Part shown: positions 53,046-63,478 of the stretch, in pieces
Layout: each line of letters begins with the position of its first letter
How positions within the stretch are numbered: the first letter of the stretch is position 1
Assembly (NCBI GenBank): GCA_004295565.1
Contig: AP019416.1
Coordinates: 1,860,001-1,924,000 of the forward strand
Source of the DNA: Vreelandella olivaria
GTDB taxonomy: Bacteria; Pseudomonadota; Gammaproteobacteria; Pseudomonadales; Halomonadaceae
Reading direction: 5' to 3'
DNA: 64,000 nucleotides
Notes under the pieces: generated by a model
What the model was told of the DNA's origin: nothing
Databases searched by the model: none
Seen by the model: the letters and a program-made list of their open reading frames with translations, nothing else
Translations under genes and position numbers: made by a program

Positions 53046-53129
53046 TGGCACTGATGTCTGTTGATACGCCTTGTGTGCGCTGAGCGTTCGTTTTTAAAAC
53101 CAGCTTTTATAGCCAGTTTTTATAAATAA

Positions 53130-54141
<1,012 letters not shown>

Positions 54142-54177
54142 TCTCAAACCGGAAGTTATGAGCATAGAGGAGGGTGT

Positions 54178-54575
54178 ATGTCAGCCAGCGAAGCTAACGT
54201 CTTAGAGATCGCCGCTGCCGTCGTAAGCGACCCTGATGGGCGCCTGCTACTGGTGCGTAAGCACAATACATCCTCCTTTATGCAGCCCGGTGGCAAGATC
54301 GATACAGGGAAACTGCCCTAATGGCGCTGTGCCGCGAGCTGAAGGAGGAGTTGGGCTTGCAAGTTAATGAGGATCAACTGATTCCGCTAGGCGTGCACAG
54401 CGCTCCCGCCGCCAATGAGCCGGACATGGTGCTCGAAGCGCATCTATTTAGCCTTGTGATCGATGAGCCTGTCGAAGCGGCGGCTGAAATCGCCGAAGCA
54501 AGATGGGTAACTCGTGAAGAGGCTTGGCTGCTTCCGCTGGCACCGCTGACGAAAGAGTACGTAGTGATAAATTAG
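54178..54575 (+). CDS. Nudix (MutT-like) hydrolase, one frame break
   Basis: MSASEANVLEIAAAVVSD starts a small Nudix protein with the box PGGKIDTGETALMALCRELK then EELGLQV (restored after a missing base near 54310). It has 132 residues. GGAGG precedes the ATG, 36 bases after nrdF. The substrate is unknown. Position next to nrdHIEF suggests cleaning of damaged nucleotides, which is only an inference. Confidence 0.85.
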
Positions 54576-54716
54576 CCTTGATTTCTCAGTACCTTCAGCG
54601 TATCGAGCGCGGGGGTGATTACGGCCGCGCCGTTGGTGAGCTCATCTGCAAAACCAGTTGTCTATTGCGTTTAATTCTCCCATGAGCGTATAAAAGAGCA
54701 TGCACTTGGGGGACTT

Positions 54717-55661
54717 ATGACAGACATAATAAAGACTGCACGTAAGGCCAACTTAGACACAACGCTATTGCGAACGCTGGTATCCATAAATGACTGTGGT
54801 GGGTTCTCTGAAGCGGCGCAGGCCTTGCACCTAACGCAATCGGCTGTTTCTCATCATGTGCGTCGTTTAGAGGGGCAGCTTGATAATACTCTTTTCGAGA
54901 CTCATGGCCGACGAAGACGCCTTACAGAGGCTGGCGAGCTCTTCCTATGGTATGCACGGCAGATTCTTGCCCTTAACGACGAAGTTTTCGATAAGCTTGG
55001 GCAACACCGCGGGGTGACAAAGAGATTCGCTTGGGAGTATCGGAATATTTTGCCCAAGATTACCTGCCTATCATGCTGGCCTCTTTGTGTTTTGAGCAAG
55101 AAGGTATTCGCATCATTCCTCAGTTGGGACGATCAACAGAACTGCGTCGTAGGCTCAATGATGGTCAGCTTGATATGCTCATTGCTGTCGATGCTCTAGA
55201 AACACTGCATTCGAATGTGCAAAAGGCGTCTGGTTGTCTGACCGACGCCTTTCCTGGTAGGTGCCCCAGGGTTTTTGCTTGACTCCAGTAATGAGGTTCC
55301 TCTCGTTGTATTCTCTCCACCTTGCATGCTACGAGACCTTCAAATTAATGAACTCAAGCAAAATCAGTTGCTAGGGCGCATAGTCTACGAGGCGCGTGAT
55401 TTAGGCGATCTCCTTGCAGCGATCAAGGCTGGCCTGGGTGTGAGTGCTTTGCCGGTGACTCCCTCGCAGTATGGGCTCGTCTCTCCGATAAATTTGCAAC
55501 AACTGCCTGCGCTGCCGGATGTACGAATCAGCATTACAACTGCTGACACCGTTGAGTTCGATCAATGTGAGTGGCTAATTCAGCTTATACGTCGCTGCTG
55601 GAACTCTCCTGAACAGCAGGCAGTAGAAACTGCGTCTCTCCAAGTCCCATGCACGATGTGA
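54717..55661 (+). CDS. LysR-family transcriptional regulator, at least two frame breaks
   Basis: The N-terminal helix-turn-helix is clear: LDTTLLRTLVSINDCGGFSEAAQALHLTQSAVSHHVRRLE. The substrate-binding part reads IGVSEYFAQDYLPIMLASL and GDLLAAIKAGLGVSALPVTP. Frame changes lie near 55023 and 55225-55280. Corrected size is about 315 residues. The EamA gene on the opposite strand is convergent, with stops 18 bases apart, so regulation of it is not implied by position. Effector unknown. Codons are more AT-rich than in the neighbouring nrd genes. Confidence 0.87.
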
Positions 55662-55678
55662 CTCCGTCAAGGCGACCC

Positions 55679-56568
55679 CTAGCGGTTATTCAAATAAACT
55701 CCAAAAGCGGTGATTACAAAACCCATCATTGCTAGCGGGTGAAGTGTTTCGCCAAGAATCACAAAGGCCATAAGGGCAGTCATGCCGGGTATGAGGTAGA
55801 AGAGGCTGGCCACTTTGCTTGCCTCGCCGCGACGAATCATGACGTAAAGCACGCTGATGGCTCCAATCGAGTTCACAAGACTCATCCAGCTTGTCGCGAA
55901 TAAGAAAGTAGGCGTGACTTGGAAGTACAGGTCTTCAAGTGTATGGGCTGCAACAAAAGCAAAGACTGCCGCGACGCTCAGCTGAATGAATCCACCCGTA
56001 CGTAGATCCATGCTCGTGCAAAATTTCTTCTGGTAAAGCGTGCCAAGCGTGATACCCAGCAGGGCGAAGAGGATCGCGATATATCCCCCAAGCGTCGCCT
56101 CCCAAAGAGAACTTTTCAGAAACGACCAGCGCAACACCTGCTAGGCCAATCATAAGCCCAATCCATTGATGTGACTTTATGCGTTCAGAGAAAAACGCTG
56201 GCGCCAAGTGCAACGAAGATGGGCATTGTGCCGACGATGAGTGCCGAAACCCCAGCACTCACGCCGAGATTGATGCCGGTATAGAGCCCCGAAAATTGCA
56301 TTGCTTGAATCAGCAGCCCGACAACCGCAATGTGGCCAATCTCCTGCCACGTTTTTGGCCACGGTGCGCGTGTTGCTAAGGCGACCATAAGTAGAACCAA
56401 GGCGGCACTAGCGAAGCGAAGAAAAATCATGGTGTACGGGCCGACAAAGGGCAGGGCTGCTTTGCCAGCCACGTAGCCAGAGCTCCACATTACGATGAAA
56501 AGCAAGGGCAGCCCTAAGGCGGTCACGCTTGGGCGAAAACGGGGGATCGTGGTTGTATTTGATGTCAT
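55679..56568 (-). CDS. EamA/DMT-superfamily transporter, at least two frame breaks
   Basis: A ten-helix drug/metabolite transporter-type protein. It starts ALGLPLLFIVMWSSGYVAGKAAL, typical of the EamA N-terminal repeat, and its second half reads LGGYIAILFALLGITLGTLYQKK and GEASKVASLFYLIPGMTALMAFVILGETLHPLAMMG. Frame changes lie near 56190 and 56090-56110. Corrected length is about 297 residues. It is convergent with LysR. The transported compound cannot be inferred. Confidence 0.85.
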
Positions 56569-56730
56569 TGGAATCTCTCCGTAGCGGGTTGGTTACCAAG
56601 GAAAGGCTAGCGAGATCCAATGGCTATGAATAATGAAGATTTGCCCAGGAAAACTTTACAAGTCGTAATGAATGGAAGGTCAGAGTGACCGATTACAGGC
56701 GGTTGGGGGATATCTCTAATATCGACGTGG

Positions 56731-56973
56731 TTATCCTTGGGTTGCTAGTCCCATGCGCATCTGTTGCCGGAACTCTGCGCGGCTCAGTAAAGTGGCATTG
56801 CCGTTTCTGACGTTGGCGGCGCGCTGACTGATTTCATCGTTCCAGACTTGCTCAACGGCGTTATCTGGTGGGCCGTCCAGGGTTGTGATGAGCTCATGAG
56901 CCAGCGCGGCTCGCTCCGATTCTGAGAGCGTCGAAATCTGTGAGCGTAGCTGATTTAGTGTTTCGGCAGTCAT
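56731..56973 (-). CDS. orphan addiction-module antitoxin-like protein
   Basis: An 80-residue acidic protein (MTAETLNQLRSQISTLSESER, ALAHELITTLDGPPDNAVEQVWNDEISQRA) matching the addiction-module component family (PF09720-like). Such antitoxins pair with RelE/ParE-type toxins, normally encoded right after with a small overlap. Here the gap to EamA downstream is 162 bp, too small for one. No toxin-like frame was found in either flank. A regulatory or silenced role is possible. Confidence 0.75.
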   Translation of the reverse strand: MTAETLNQLRSQISTLSESERAALAHELITTLDGPPDNAVEQVWNDEISQRAANVRNGNATLLSRAEFRQQMRMGLATQG

Positions 56974-57112
56974 AGATCCTCCCTGAACCTTTCTGAGTGA
57001 AACTACCCAATGACGCTATCCCCATTTGAAGACCCTAGCAAAGTGGTCAAATGAACGCCTGTCACGGCACCGGAGAAGGTTTCCAGCGACAGCGAAATCG
57101 TCTGTTTCTTAA

Positions 57113-57127
57113 TGATAAATATTGTCA
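57113..57127. promoter_or_regulatory. strong Fur-like box before the TonB operon
   Basis: TGATAAA-T-ATTGTCA at 57113-57127 agrees with the 7-1-7 Fur core TGATAAT-N-ATTATCA in 12 of 14 positions. AATGA/TCATT arms extend it to a 19-bp palindrome. It is 119 bases before the DUF3450 start and the right half can double as a TTGTCA -35 element. Confidence 0.7.
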
Positions 57128-57245
57128 TTTATTCTATTAGTGGTAGGCTAGTCAGCGTTAAAGATAAACGCAAATCGTTCTGATACCCAATTAGTTTCTA
57201 GTGGGGCGGCGTCCGCCGTCCGCTACTCAGTGACGGAGAGTCGAC

Positions 57246-58036
57246 GTGCTGAACAGGCCTTTCTTTGCCTTGCGTGGATGGTGGCTAGCGGGAGTGCTGG
57301 TCAGTGGCACGCTGTTGGCAAGTGAACAAGCAGTGGCTCAAGCGGCCGAGAGTGTAGAAGCCCAGCAGGCTCAGGCAGCGCTCCAGGAGCAGATTGATGC
57401 TGCCGATGAGCAAACCCGCGAGCAGTTGGAAGAGCTGCGCCGTTTGGAGCGCGAAACCCGCCAGTTGGAGGCTGAGAATGCCTCACTGGCCGGGCGCTTG
57501 GCGGAAGAGGCTGCGCGCCAGCAGCGGCTAGCCACTGCGCTGGATACGCTGGAAGAGACCCGTGCAGCGCTGCCTGTGATTGAGCAAAATATGTCAGCGC
57601 AGTTGGGCCAATGGATTGAGCGTGACTTGCCGTTCTTGCGTGATGAGCGCTTGGCACGTGTTGAGCGCCAGCCCGATGAGCAGGGGCAAAACACCATTGA
57701 GCGTATTAATGGGCTGCTCGAAGCGTGGCGCGTTGAACTCGATTATGGTCAGGAGATGGACAGCTGGCGGGGCGTTTAAGCCAGGATGGTCGCGAACGTG
57801 AAGTGGACTTCTTACGCATCGGACGTATCGGCTTTTACTACCTAACCCCCGATGGTCGCGAGGGCGGTGTGTGGAGTGCTCAAAGTGGCGAATGGCAGTC
57901 GCTGGATGACGAGTACCTGCGCGAAGTGCGCAGTGGGCTGCGCATGGCGGAAGATCAACGCGCCCCGGATCTATTAACCTTGCCGCTCTCGATTAGTGTC
58001 AATGATCTGCAGGAGAGCAGCCATGAGTCGTTTTAG
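57246..58036 (+). CDS. DUF3450 periplasmic coiled-coil protein, one frame break
   Basis: DUF3450 proteins are encoded at the head of TonB2-type clusters in Vibrio and Shewanella, function not settled. A GTG start (57246, GGAGAG upstream) opens a signal sequence (ALRGWWLAGVLVSGTLLASEQAVAQA); a long coiled coil follows (QEQIDAADEQTREQLEELRRLE). The later part has LSQDGREREVDFLRIGRIGFYYL and VWSAQSGEWQSL. One base is missing near 57770. Corrected length is 263 residues. It overlaps the next gene by 14 bases, implying coupled translation. Confidence 0.88.
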
Positions 58037-59405
58037 CCTAACGTTTAATCGCCAGCATGCTGGTCGCTTGTCCATGGGGCAGTTTGGCGCTATCTGCACA
58101 CTAATAGTGCTGACGGCATTCAGTGGTGCAGCCACAGCACAGACCGAAAACGCTACTTCGTTGCGTGAAGCCCGTGAGGCGGCACAAGCGCGAGACCAAC
58201 AGCGGTTAATGGGCTTTCTGGATGATCAGCAGGCGCTAGAGGCCGCACTGGAGCAGGCGCGCGCCGAGAACGAAGAGGCTCGGCAACAGCATGAAACGCT
58301 AGAGGCCCAGCAGGCAGAGCAAACAGAGCAAGCCAGTGAACTGAGCGAACGTCAGGCAGAGCAGGGCGAAGCGCTTTCCGGATTGTTGGACAATCTGGCC
58401 CGGCATAGCTCCGAGATTCGCAATGCGCTGGGGGAGGAGAGCTTGCTCACCCTTGAAGAGGGATCGTTGCCGCCGCGTTTGGATGAAGTCGAAGTACTTG
58501 AGCGCCATCAGTTGGAAAGCTTGGTAGATGGCTTGGCGACGCTAACGGCGCGCACCGGTCGTGCCGAGCAGCTTTCAATGCCGGTCGCCGATGCTAATGG
58601 CGAGGTGGCCACTCGCGAGCTGGTACGATTGGGCGATTTTGCAGCCTTTACCGAGAGTGAGCTTTTAGAGCGCGGTCAAAATGACGGCAACCTGGTGGTT
58701 TTGCCGCGTACCCCCAGTGCCATTGGCGGGCTGCTGGCGGCTTACTACCAGGGCGAAAGCAATGTGTTTGCGGTGGATCCTACCCAGGGTAGCGTGCTCG
58801 AAGCCCTGGCCCAGCAGCCCAGCCTATGGGAGCGTTTCCAGCAGGGTGGCTATGTAGGCTACGTGGTTGTAGCGCTGGGGGTTCTGGGCATGATTATCGG
58901 CCTTGGCCAGTACCTCTATCTAGTGTTGGTCAGTCTGCGTGTTAAACGCCAGCGCCAATCCCTTGATCAACTGCGGGCCAATAACCCGCTGGGGCGTGTG
59001 CTGTTACGCTTCGAGGGTATGGATAAGCATCAAACCCCTGAAGCACTGGAAGCGCGGCTGGATGAGGCTGTGCTGGCCGAACTGCCTCGGCTGGAGCGCA
59101 GCCAACCGATGGTCAAACTACTGGCTGCCATTGCGCCATTGCTCGGCCTGCTGGGCACGGTAACCGGCATGATCGTGACCTTCCAGGCGATTACGGTATT
59201 TGGTACCGGTGATCCGCAGCTAATGGCGGGTGGTATTAGCCAGGCGCTGGTGACGACTGTGCTGGGCCTGATTACCGCCGTGCCGCTGCTGTTTGTGCAA
59301 ACCGCGTTGGCAGGTCGCAGTCGCTACCTGACCCATGTGATTGAAGGGCAGGCGAGTGCGACATTGGCAGATCATCTGGAATCTCAAACGCCCGTGGTGA
59401 ATTAA
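58023..59405 (+). CDS. TtpC-like long ExbB protein (MotA/TolQ/ExbB domain)
   Basis: An intact 460-residue protein. A signal sequence (QFGAICTLIVLTAFSGAATAQ), a long periplasmic coiled coil rich in Glu, Gln and Ala to about residue 150, a periplasmic domain, then three membrane helices (YVGYVVVALGVLGMIIGLGQYLYLVL; LLAAIAPLLGLLGTVTGMIVTFQAI; ALVTTVLGLITAVPLLFVQTAL) with the ExbB/TolQ channel core. Vibrio TtpC is the same kind of extended ExbB that TonB2 systems require. Two bases separate it from exbB. Confidence 0.92.
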   Translation: MSRFSLTFNRQHAGRLSMGQFGAICTLIVLTAFSGAATAQTENATSLREAREAAQARDQQRLMGFLDDQQALEAALEQARAENEEARQQHETLEAQQAEQTEQASELSERQAEQGEALSGLLDNLARHSSEIRNALGEESLLTLEEGSLPPRLDEVEVLERHQLESLVDGLATLTARTGRAEQLSMPVADANGEVATRELVRLGDFAAFTESELLERGQNDGNLVVLPRTPSAIGGLLAAYYQGESNVFAVDPTQGSVLEALAQQPSLWERFQQGGYVGYVVVALGVLGMIIGLGQYLYLVLVSLRVKRQRQSLDQLRANNPLGRVLLRFEGMDKHQTPEALEARLDEAVLAELPRLERSQPMVKLLAAIAPLLGLLGTVTGMIVTFQAITVFGTGDPQLMAGGISQALVTTVLGLITAVPLLFVQTALAGRSRYLTHVIEGQASATLADHLESQTPVVN

Positions 59406-59406
59406 C

Positions 59407-59949
59407 ATGTCCACTCTTCCTCTCTGGCTCGAACCCGTTGAGCGCTTAGTGGAGGCGGGTGGTGCGGTGCTGGTCGTTCTGGCAGTGGTGGCCGTATTGG
59501 TGTTCGCCATGGCCATGGAGCGCTGGTGGTACTACCGAATCACCTGGCGTATAGCAAGGCGTCAGCTGCTGCGCCGCTGGGCGGCGCGCAGTGACCACAC
59601 CAGCTGGAGTGCACGCACGCTGCGCCATGTGTGGGCAGAGGCACTTGTCGCCAGGCTGCGTAAACCCTTGCCATGGTTAAAGCTGTTGGTCGCGCTGTGC
59701 CCGTTACTGGGGTTGTTAGGCACGGTAACGGGGATGATCAGTGTGTTCGACAGTCTTTCGCTGAGTGAGACTCATCAGGCGCGTGCCATGGCCGACGGTG
59801 TTGCCCGTGCAACGCTGCCGACCTTGACCGGTATGGCCATCGCTGTGGTAGGGCTGTTATTTATTAGTCGTTTAGAGCACGTCATTCGTCGTGAAGACCA
59901 GCGGCTGCATGATCGCTTGGCGCGGGCACTGGAGGAGAGTGATGCGTAG
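59407..59949 (+). CDS. exbB: ExbB-like proton channel protein
   Basis: An intact 180-residue protein with the MotA/TolQ/ExbB fold: VLVVLAVVAVLVFAMAMERWWYYR as the first helix and LLVALCPLLGLLGTVTGMISVFDSL and LPTLTGMAIAVVGLLFISRL as the channel helices. It lacks a large periplasmic extension, unlike the protein encoded just before. It works with ExbD and TonB to couple proton flow to outer-membrane uptake. Overlaps exbD by eight bases. Confidence 0.93.
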   Translation: MSTLPLWLEPVERLVEAGGAVLVVLAVVAVLVFAMAMERWWYYRITWRIARRQLLRRWAARSDHTSWSARTLRHVWAEALVARLRKPLPWLKLLVALCPLLGLLGTVTGMISVFDSLSLSETHQARAMADGVARATLPTLTGMAIAVVGLLFISRLEHVIRREDQRLHDRLARALEESDA

Positions 59950-60348
59950 ACGTCGTTCCATAGATGCAACTGCTGAAAGTAATGAGGTGAACCTTACCCC
60001 CATGCTCGACGTGGTCTTTATCATGCTGATTTTCTTTATCGTCACCACCAGCTTTGTCAAAGAGAGTGGTGTCGAGATTGAGCGGCCGGAATCCAGCGCC
60101 GCCACGCCGCGTCCAGATGCCCAGGTGCTTGTGGCGATTTCTCCCGAGGGCGCAGTATGGGTAGATGGTAGCCCTGTGGATGCCCACCGGGTTGGGCAGC
60201 AGGTGGCCGATATGCTGAGCGACGATGGCTCGGTGGTCATCCAGGCGGATCGCGAATCCACGACTGGGTTGCTGATCGAGGTGATGGATCGCCTGCGCGA
60301 AGCGGGGTTGACCAAGTGGCGGTGGCAGCGAGTCGGAGTGGGTCATGA
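59942..60348 (+). CDS. exbD: ExbD-like biopolymer transport protein, one frame break
   Basis: MRRRRSIDATAESNEVNLTP is a cytoplasmic basic start; LDVVFIMLIFFIVTTSF is the single membrane helix with the conserved Asp used for proton transfer (in MLDVVF). The periplasmic part is SPEGAVWVDGSPVDAH and VVIQADRESTTGLLIEVMDRLREAGLTK. A G is missing near 60315; corrected, it ends VAVAASRSGS at a TGA overlapping the tonB ATG. Corrected length is 135 residues. Confidence 0.93.
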
Positions 60349-61108
60349 TGCGCCACATGCTGTCGTTAATGGGAGGCGTCGTGCTGGCGGTGGGCTTGTT
60401 CTGGCTGCTTGCCCAGCTTGTCGCCCCCCCGAGCGGGAGCCCGAAAAGCTGACCATGAGCATGGCGATGACGATGGTCGAGGCACCGGAAGTTGCCCCCG
60501 AACAAGAGGCACCCGCGCCGCAGCCCGTTGAAGCGGTGCCGCAACAAGCGCCGCCGCCCATGCCAGCTCCCGAGCCACCGCCCGTAGCTGAGAGTACTAT
60601 CAGCATGCCGGAAGTAGAACTGCCGGATGAGCCCGTTGAGCCTGTTGAAATGGACAGCGAACTTCCCGAGCTAACGGAAGTTAAACCGGAACCACGGCCT
60701 GAGCCCACGCCAGAACCCGCACCGGAACCTCCGCCACAGGAAGCGCCCGCTGAGCCAGCGCCTGCTGCTACTGCTGAGACGAGTGAGCCCGCTGAGCGCG
60801 AGGCAGCTCCAGCGGCTGAGCCAGCGCCTTCGAATGAGCCAGTTAATGTTGGACGAGCCATCCCAACTAGCCAGACCGAGCCCATTTATCCGCCTCGTGC
60901 TCAGCGGCGTGGTATGGAAGGCTTTGTGGAAGTGGCCTTTACGATTCGCCGCGATGGCAGTGTCGACAGCTCTTCTATACGTATTACCAATGCGCAACCG
61001 CGTCGCGTATTTGATGATGCCGCGCGAGACGCGATTGCTAAGTGGCAATTTGAACCCGATGATCGATTACGCCATGCCACCCAGCGGGTCGAATTTCAGT
61101 TGAGGTAG
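60345..61108 (+). CDS. TonB protein, one frame break
   Basis: An N-terminal membrane helix (LMGGVVLAVGLFWLLAQLVAP), then a Pro/Glu-rich spacer (APEPPPVAE, PEPRPEPTPEPAPEPPPQEAP) and the C-terminal TonB domain (IYPPRAQRRGMEGFVEVAF, AIAKWQFEPDDRLRHATQRVEFQL). One C is missing in the C7 run near 60424-60430, so the helix and the spacer lie in different frames. Corrected length is 254 residues. It is the TonB partner for the ExbB/TtpC/ExbD genes just before it. ATG 60345 (or 60348). Confidence 0.92.
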
Positions 61109-61112
61109 CGGT

Positions 61113-62209
61113 ATGAAGCGCACTGTATCGATTTTATCGCTCAGCGTTTGTTTAATGCTCAGCGCATGGTCATTTTCAGCGCTGGCGAGTCCGGCGCTGC
61201 AAGGTGATGTGATTGCTGATCTCAATGCGCTGCAGGCTCAATTACAAGATAGCCAGCTGCAAAAGGCGCGTTAGCTCAGGTTGTTGAGCGTGCGACTGCT
61301 CAGGCCGAGCGCCTGGCACCGGGCAACCAATCGGATCAATGGGCCAGCGCGCTCTATCAGCAACTGGCGGCAGGCGCCTTGGTGCGCCAGGATCAACACG
61401 CTGCGGCAGCGGATCGGCTTGCTATTGCGCGTGGCTTAAATGGCGTTGATGACGCCCAGGCGGCTCGCTGGTTACGTGAGGAAGCCTCACTGCGCCGTGC
61501 TGCCGGTCAGCGTGATCAGGCCATTGAACTGCTCAGTGAGTGGTTAGCCAATCAGCAGGATATTGATACTAAATGGAAGTTAATCCGCCTGCTGGCGCAA
61601 CAGGAGCGCTGGGAAGAAGCTGCCGACTGGCTAGAGCCGGCGGTTAATGAGACGCCAGAATTAAACGAAGTTCAGCAGACGCTAGCGCTTGCTGTGTATC
61701 GCAATGCAGGGCAAGGCGATCAGGCCTTGGGCTGGCTGCTGGATGGCTTGAATGCGCAAAGCGACGCTGCTGAGTGGCGCCAAGCCGCCGGCCTTGCTCA
61801 GCAGGCTGGCCAGTCAGGGGTTGCCGCTGGCTTGTGGGAGGCGGCGTGGCAATTGGGCAAATTAACCGAGCAGGAGGATTTTTGGCTGTTGATTCAGTTG
61901 CACCTTTCTGGCGGGACGCCCGCTCGCGCAGCCGAGCATCTGGAGCAGGCACTGAAAGAGGGCGATATTGTCCGCGACGAGTCGAGTCTGCGTCTACTGG
62001 CCAGCGCTTGGCGACAGGCTAAAGACGTTGAGAAGGCCTTGAGTGCTTGGCAGGCGTTAGCACTGCATACTCAAGCAGTCGACGACTGGCGAACCTATGG
62101 TCAGCTCGCCTACGCCTGGGATGAAAATGAGCAAGCCAAGCAGGCCTTTGCCCATGCCTCAGCGCTGGGTGACGATGAGGCAGAGCAGTGGCTGGCTAGT
62201 TTTAACTAG
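61113..62209 (+). CDS. TPR-repeat periplasmic protein, one frame break
   Basis: A signal peptide (ILSLSVCLMLSAWSFSALAS) and a helical repeat chain: VEPAVNETPELNEVQQTLALAVYR-type pairs, ALGWLLDGLNAQSDAAEWRQAAGLA and ALSAWQALALHTQAVDDWRTYGQLAYAW. A missing T near 61271 splits it. Corrected length is 365 residues. It is the last gene of the TonB cluster, as in Vibrio TonB2 clusters where a TPR protein follows. Its partner and role are unknown. Confidence 0.85.
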
Positions 62210-62254
62210 TAAAGTTCTCTAAAGTGCTATGCCGTAAGGGCTATGGCTTAAGTG

Positions 62255-63080
62255 CTAGGGCTTAAGCACAATATCAAAGTCGCTCCAGGTAGGCGCGTGA
62301 TCTGAAGGTCGCTCCATGGCGCGCAGGTCGTAGTCGATACCCGCACCGGTAACCTTTTCTGCTAGCGCCTGGGTGACAAGAATATAGTCGATACGCAGGC
62401 CGCGCTTGGGCTCCTGATTAAACCCTTTTGAGCGGTAGTCGAACCAGCTAAAGCGCTCATCGCTGTTTGGGTAGCAGAGTCGGTAGCTATCGCTAAGCCC
62501 CAGGCTTTAATGCCTTCGAGCCACTCGCGCTCAATGGGCTGAAAGCTGGTTTTGCCTTCACGCAGCCAGCGCTTACGGTTAGCTTCGCCAATGCCGATGT
62601 CCTGATCTTCCGGCGAGATATTAAAGTCGCCCATGATCGCCAGCCGCTCGTCGGGGCGGTGCTGCTCGTTGAGCAGTCGCGCTAACTGGCCATAAAAGCG
62701 CTCTTTATGGGGGAATTTGGTCGGGTGAGTAACGTTTTCGCCCTGAGGGAAGTAGCCGTTCCATACCGTCACGGTTTCTCCATCCTCTGCGATTAGACGA
62801 ACGCCGATCATGCGGCGCTGAGCGTCTTCCCCGTCATCGGGGAAACCGTAAAAAATCTCTTCGGGTGCTTGGCGGCACAGTAAGGCAACGCCGTAGTGGC
62901 CTTTTGGCCGTGATAAAAAACGTGATAGCCCATGGCCTCCACGTCGGCAAGCGGGAACTCGCTGTCCTGCACCTTGGTTTCCTGCAGTCCAATCACGTCC
63001 GGCTGCTGAGTGTCGATCAACGCCTGTAGCTGGTGAAGCCGTGCGCGGATGCCATTAATGTTGAACGAAACCAAGCGCAT
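62255..63080 (-). CDS. xthA: exodeoxyribonuclease III, at least two frame breaks
   Basis: An apurinic/apyrimidinic endonuclease that also removes 3' blocks. [50 protein letters not shown] and the later [26 protein letters not shown] and [16 protein letters not shown] (catalytic SDH near the end) fix the family. Frame changes lie near 62905 and 62480-62490. Corrected length is about 275 residues. The start overlaps the stop of the small gene upstream (TAATG). Confidence 0.95.
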
Positions 63081-63334
63081 TATGAGTCGTCCCCGTGCGG
63101 TTTGTTGGCGCCGCTGTCAGTTTTGTCAGGGTGAATGGCAATATCCTGCCCACTCTGCTGGCGGGCCAGTTTTCTCACCGCCTGGAGTTTGCGCTGCTGC
63201 TGTTTTTCGCTACAAAACGGCGCGAAGGGGCGACTTGATCAGGATTGTCGTGGCGCCATTTTTATAATCCTTGCGCCGACCGGTACGAATGGTCACCTTG
63301 TCGGCCAGTGAACGAGTTTTTTCTTACGCGTCAT
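63080..63334 (-). CDS. small uncharacterised gene upstream of xthA, two frame breaks
   Basis: Not recognised. From the ATG at 63334 (MTRKK), with a missing base in the A run (about 63311-63318) the frame reads [20 protein letters not shown]; after a second change near 63225 it reads [25 protein letters not shown] and ends KPHGDDS at a TAA overlapping the xthA ATG (TAATG). Total about 85 residues, strongly basic. The overlap suggests it is co-transcribed with xthA. The two needed corrections fit the error style of the window but leave the assignment uncertain. Confidence 0.5.
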
Positions 63335-63420
63335 GTCGCGCTCCTTACGTCGATTTAACGGCTATTCTAACAGGCCTTGGGACTCCTTCGACAGCAGGAC
63401 GCGCTCTTATCGCCAAGCCC

Positions 63421-63429
63421 TGGTACAAT
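63421..63429 (+). promoter_or_regulatory. extended -10 promoter of the helicase gene
   Basis: TGG-TACAAT at 63421-63429 is an extended -10 match (TGn-TATAAT) 50 bases before the rhlB-like ATG. No clear -35 is present, as is allowed for extended -10 promoters. Confidence 0.45.
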
Positions 63430-63478
63430 GCGCGCTTCATGATGCCAACTTCCACAGCAATGGACAGATAGACAGCCT

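Noticed and set aside
60343-60885. Reverse frame of 180 residues rich in Gly and Ser opposite TonB
   Set aside because: It mirrors the Pro/Glu spacer of TonB and has no start context of its own.
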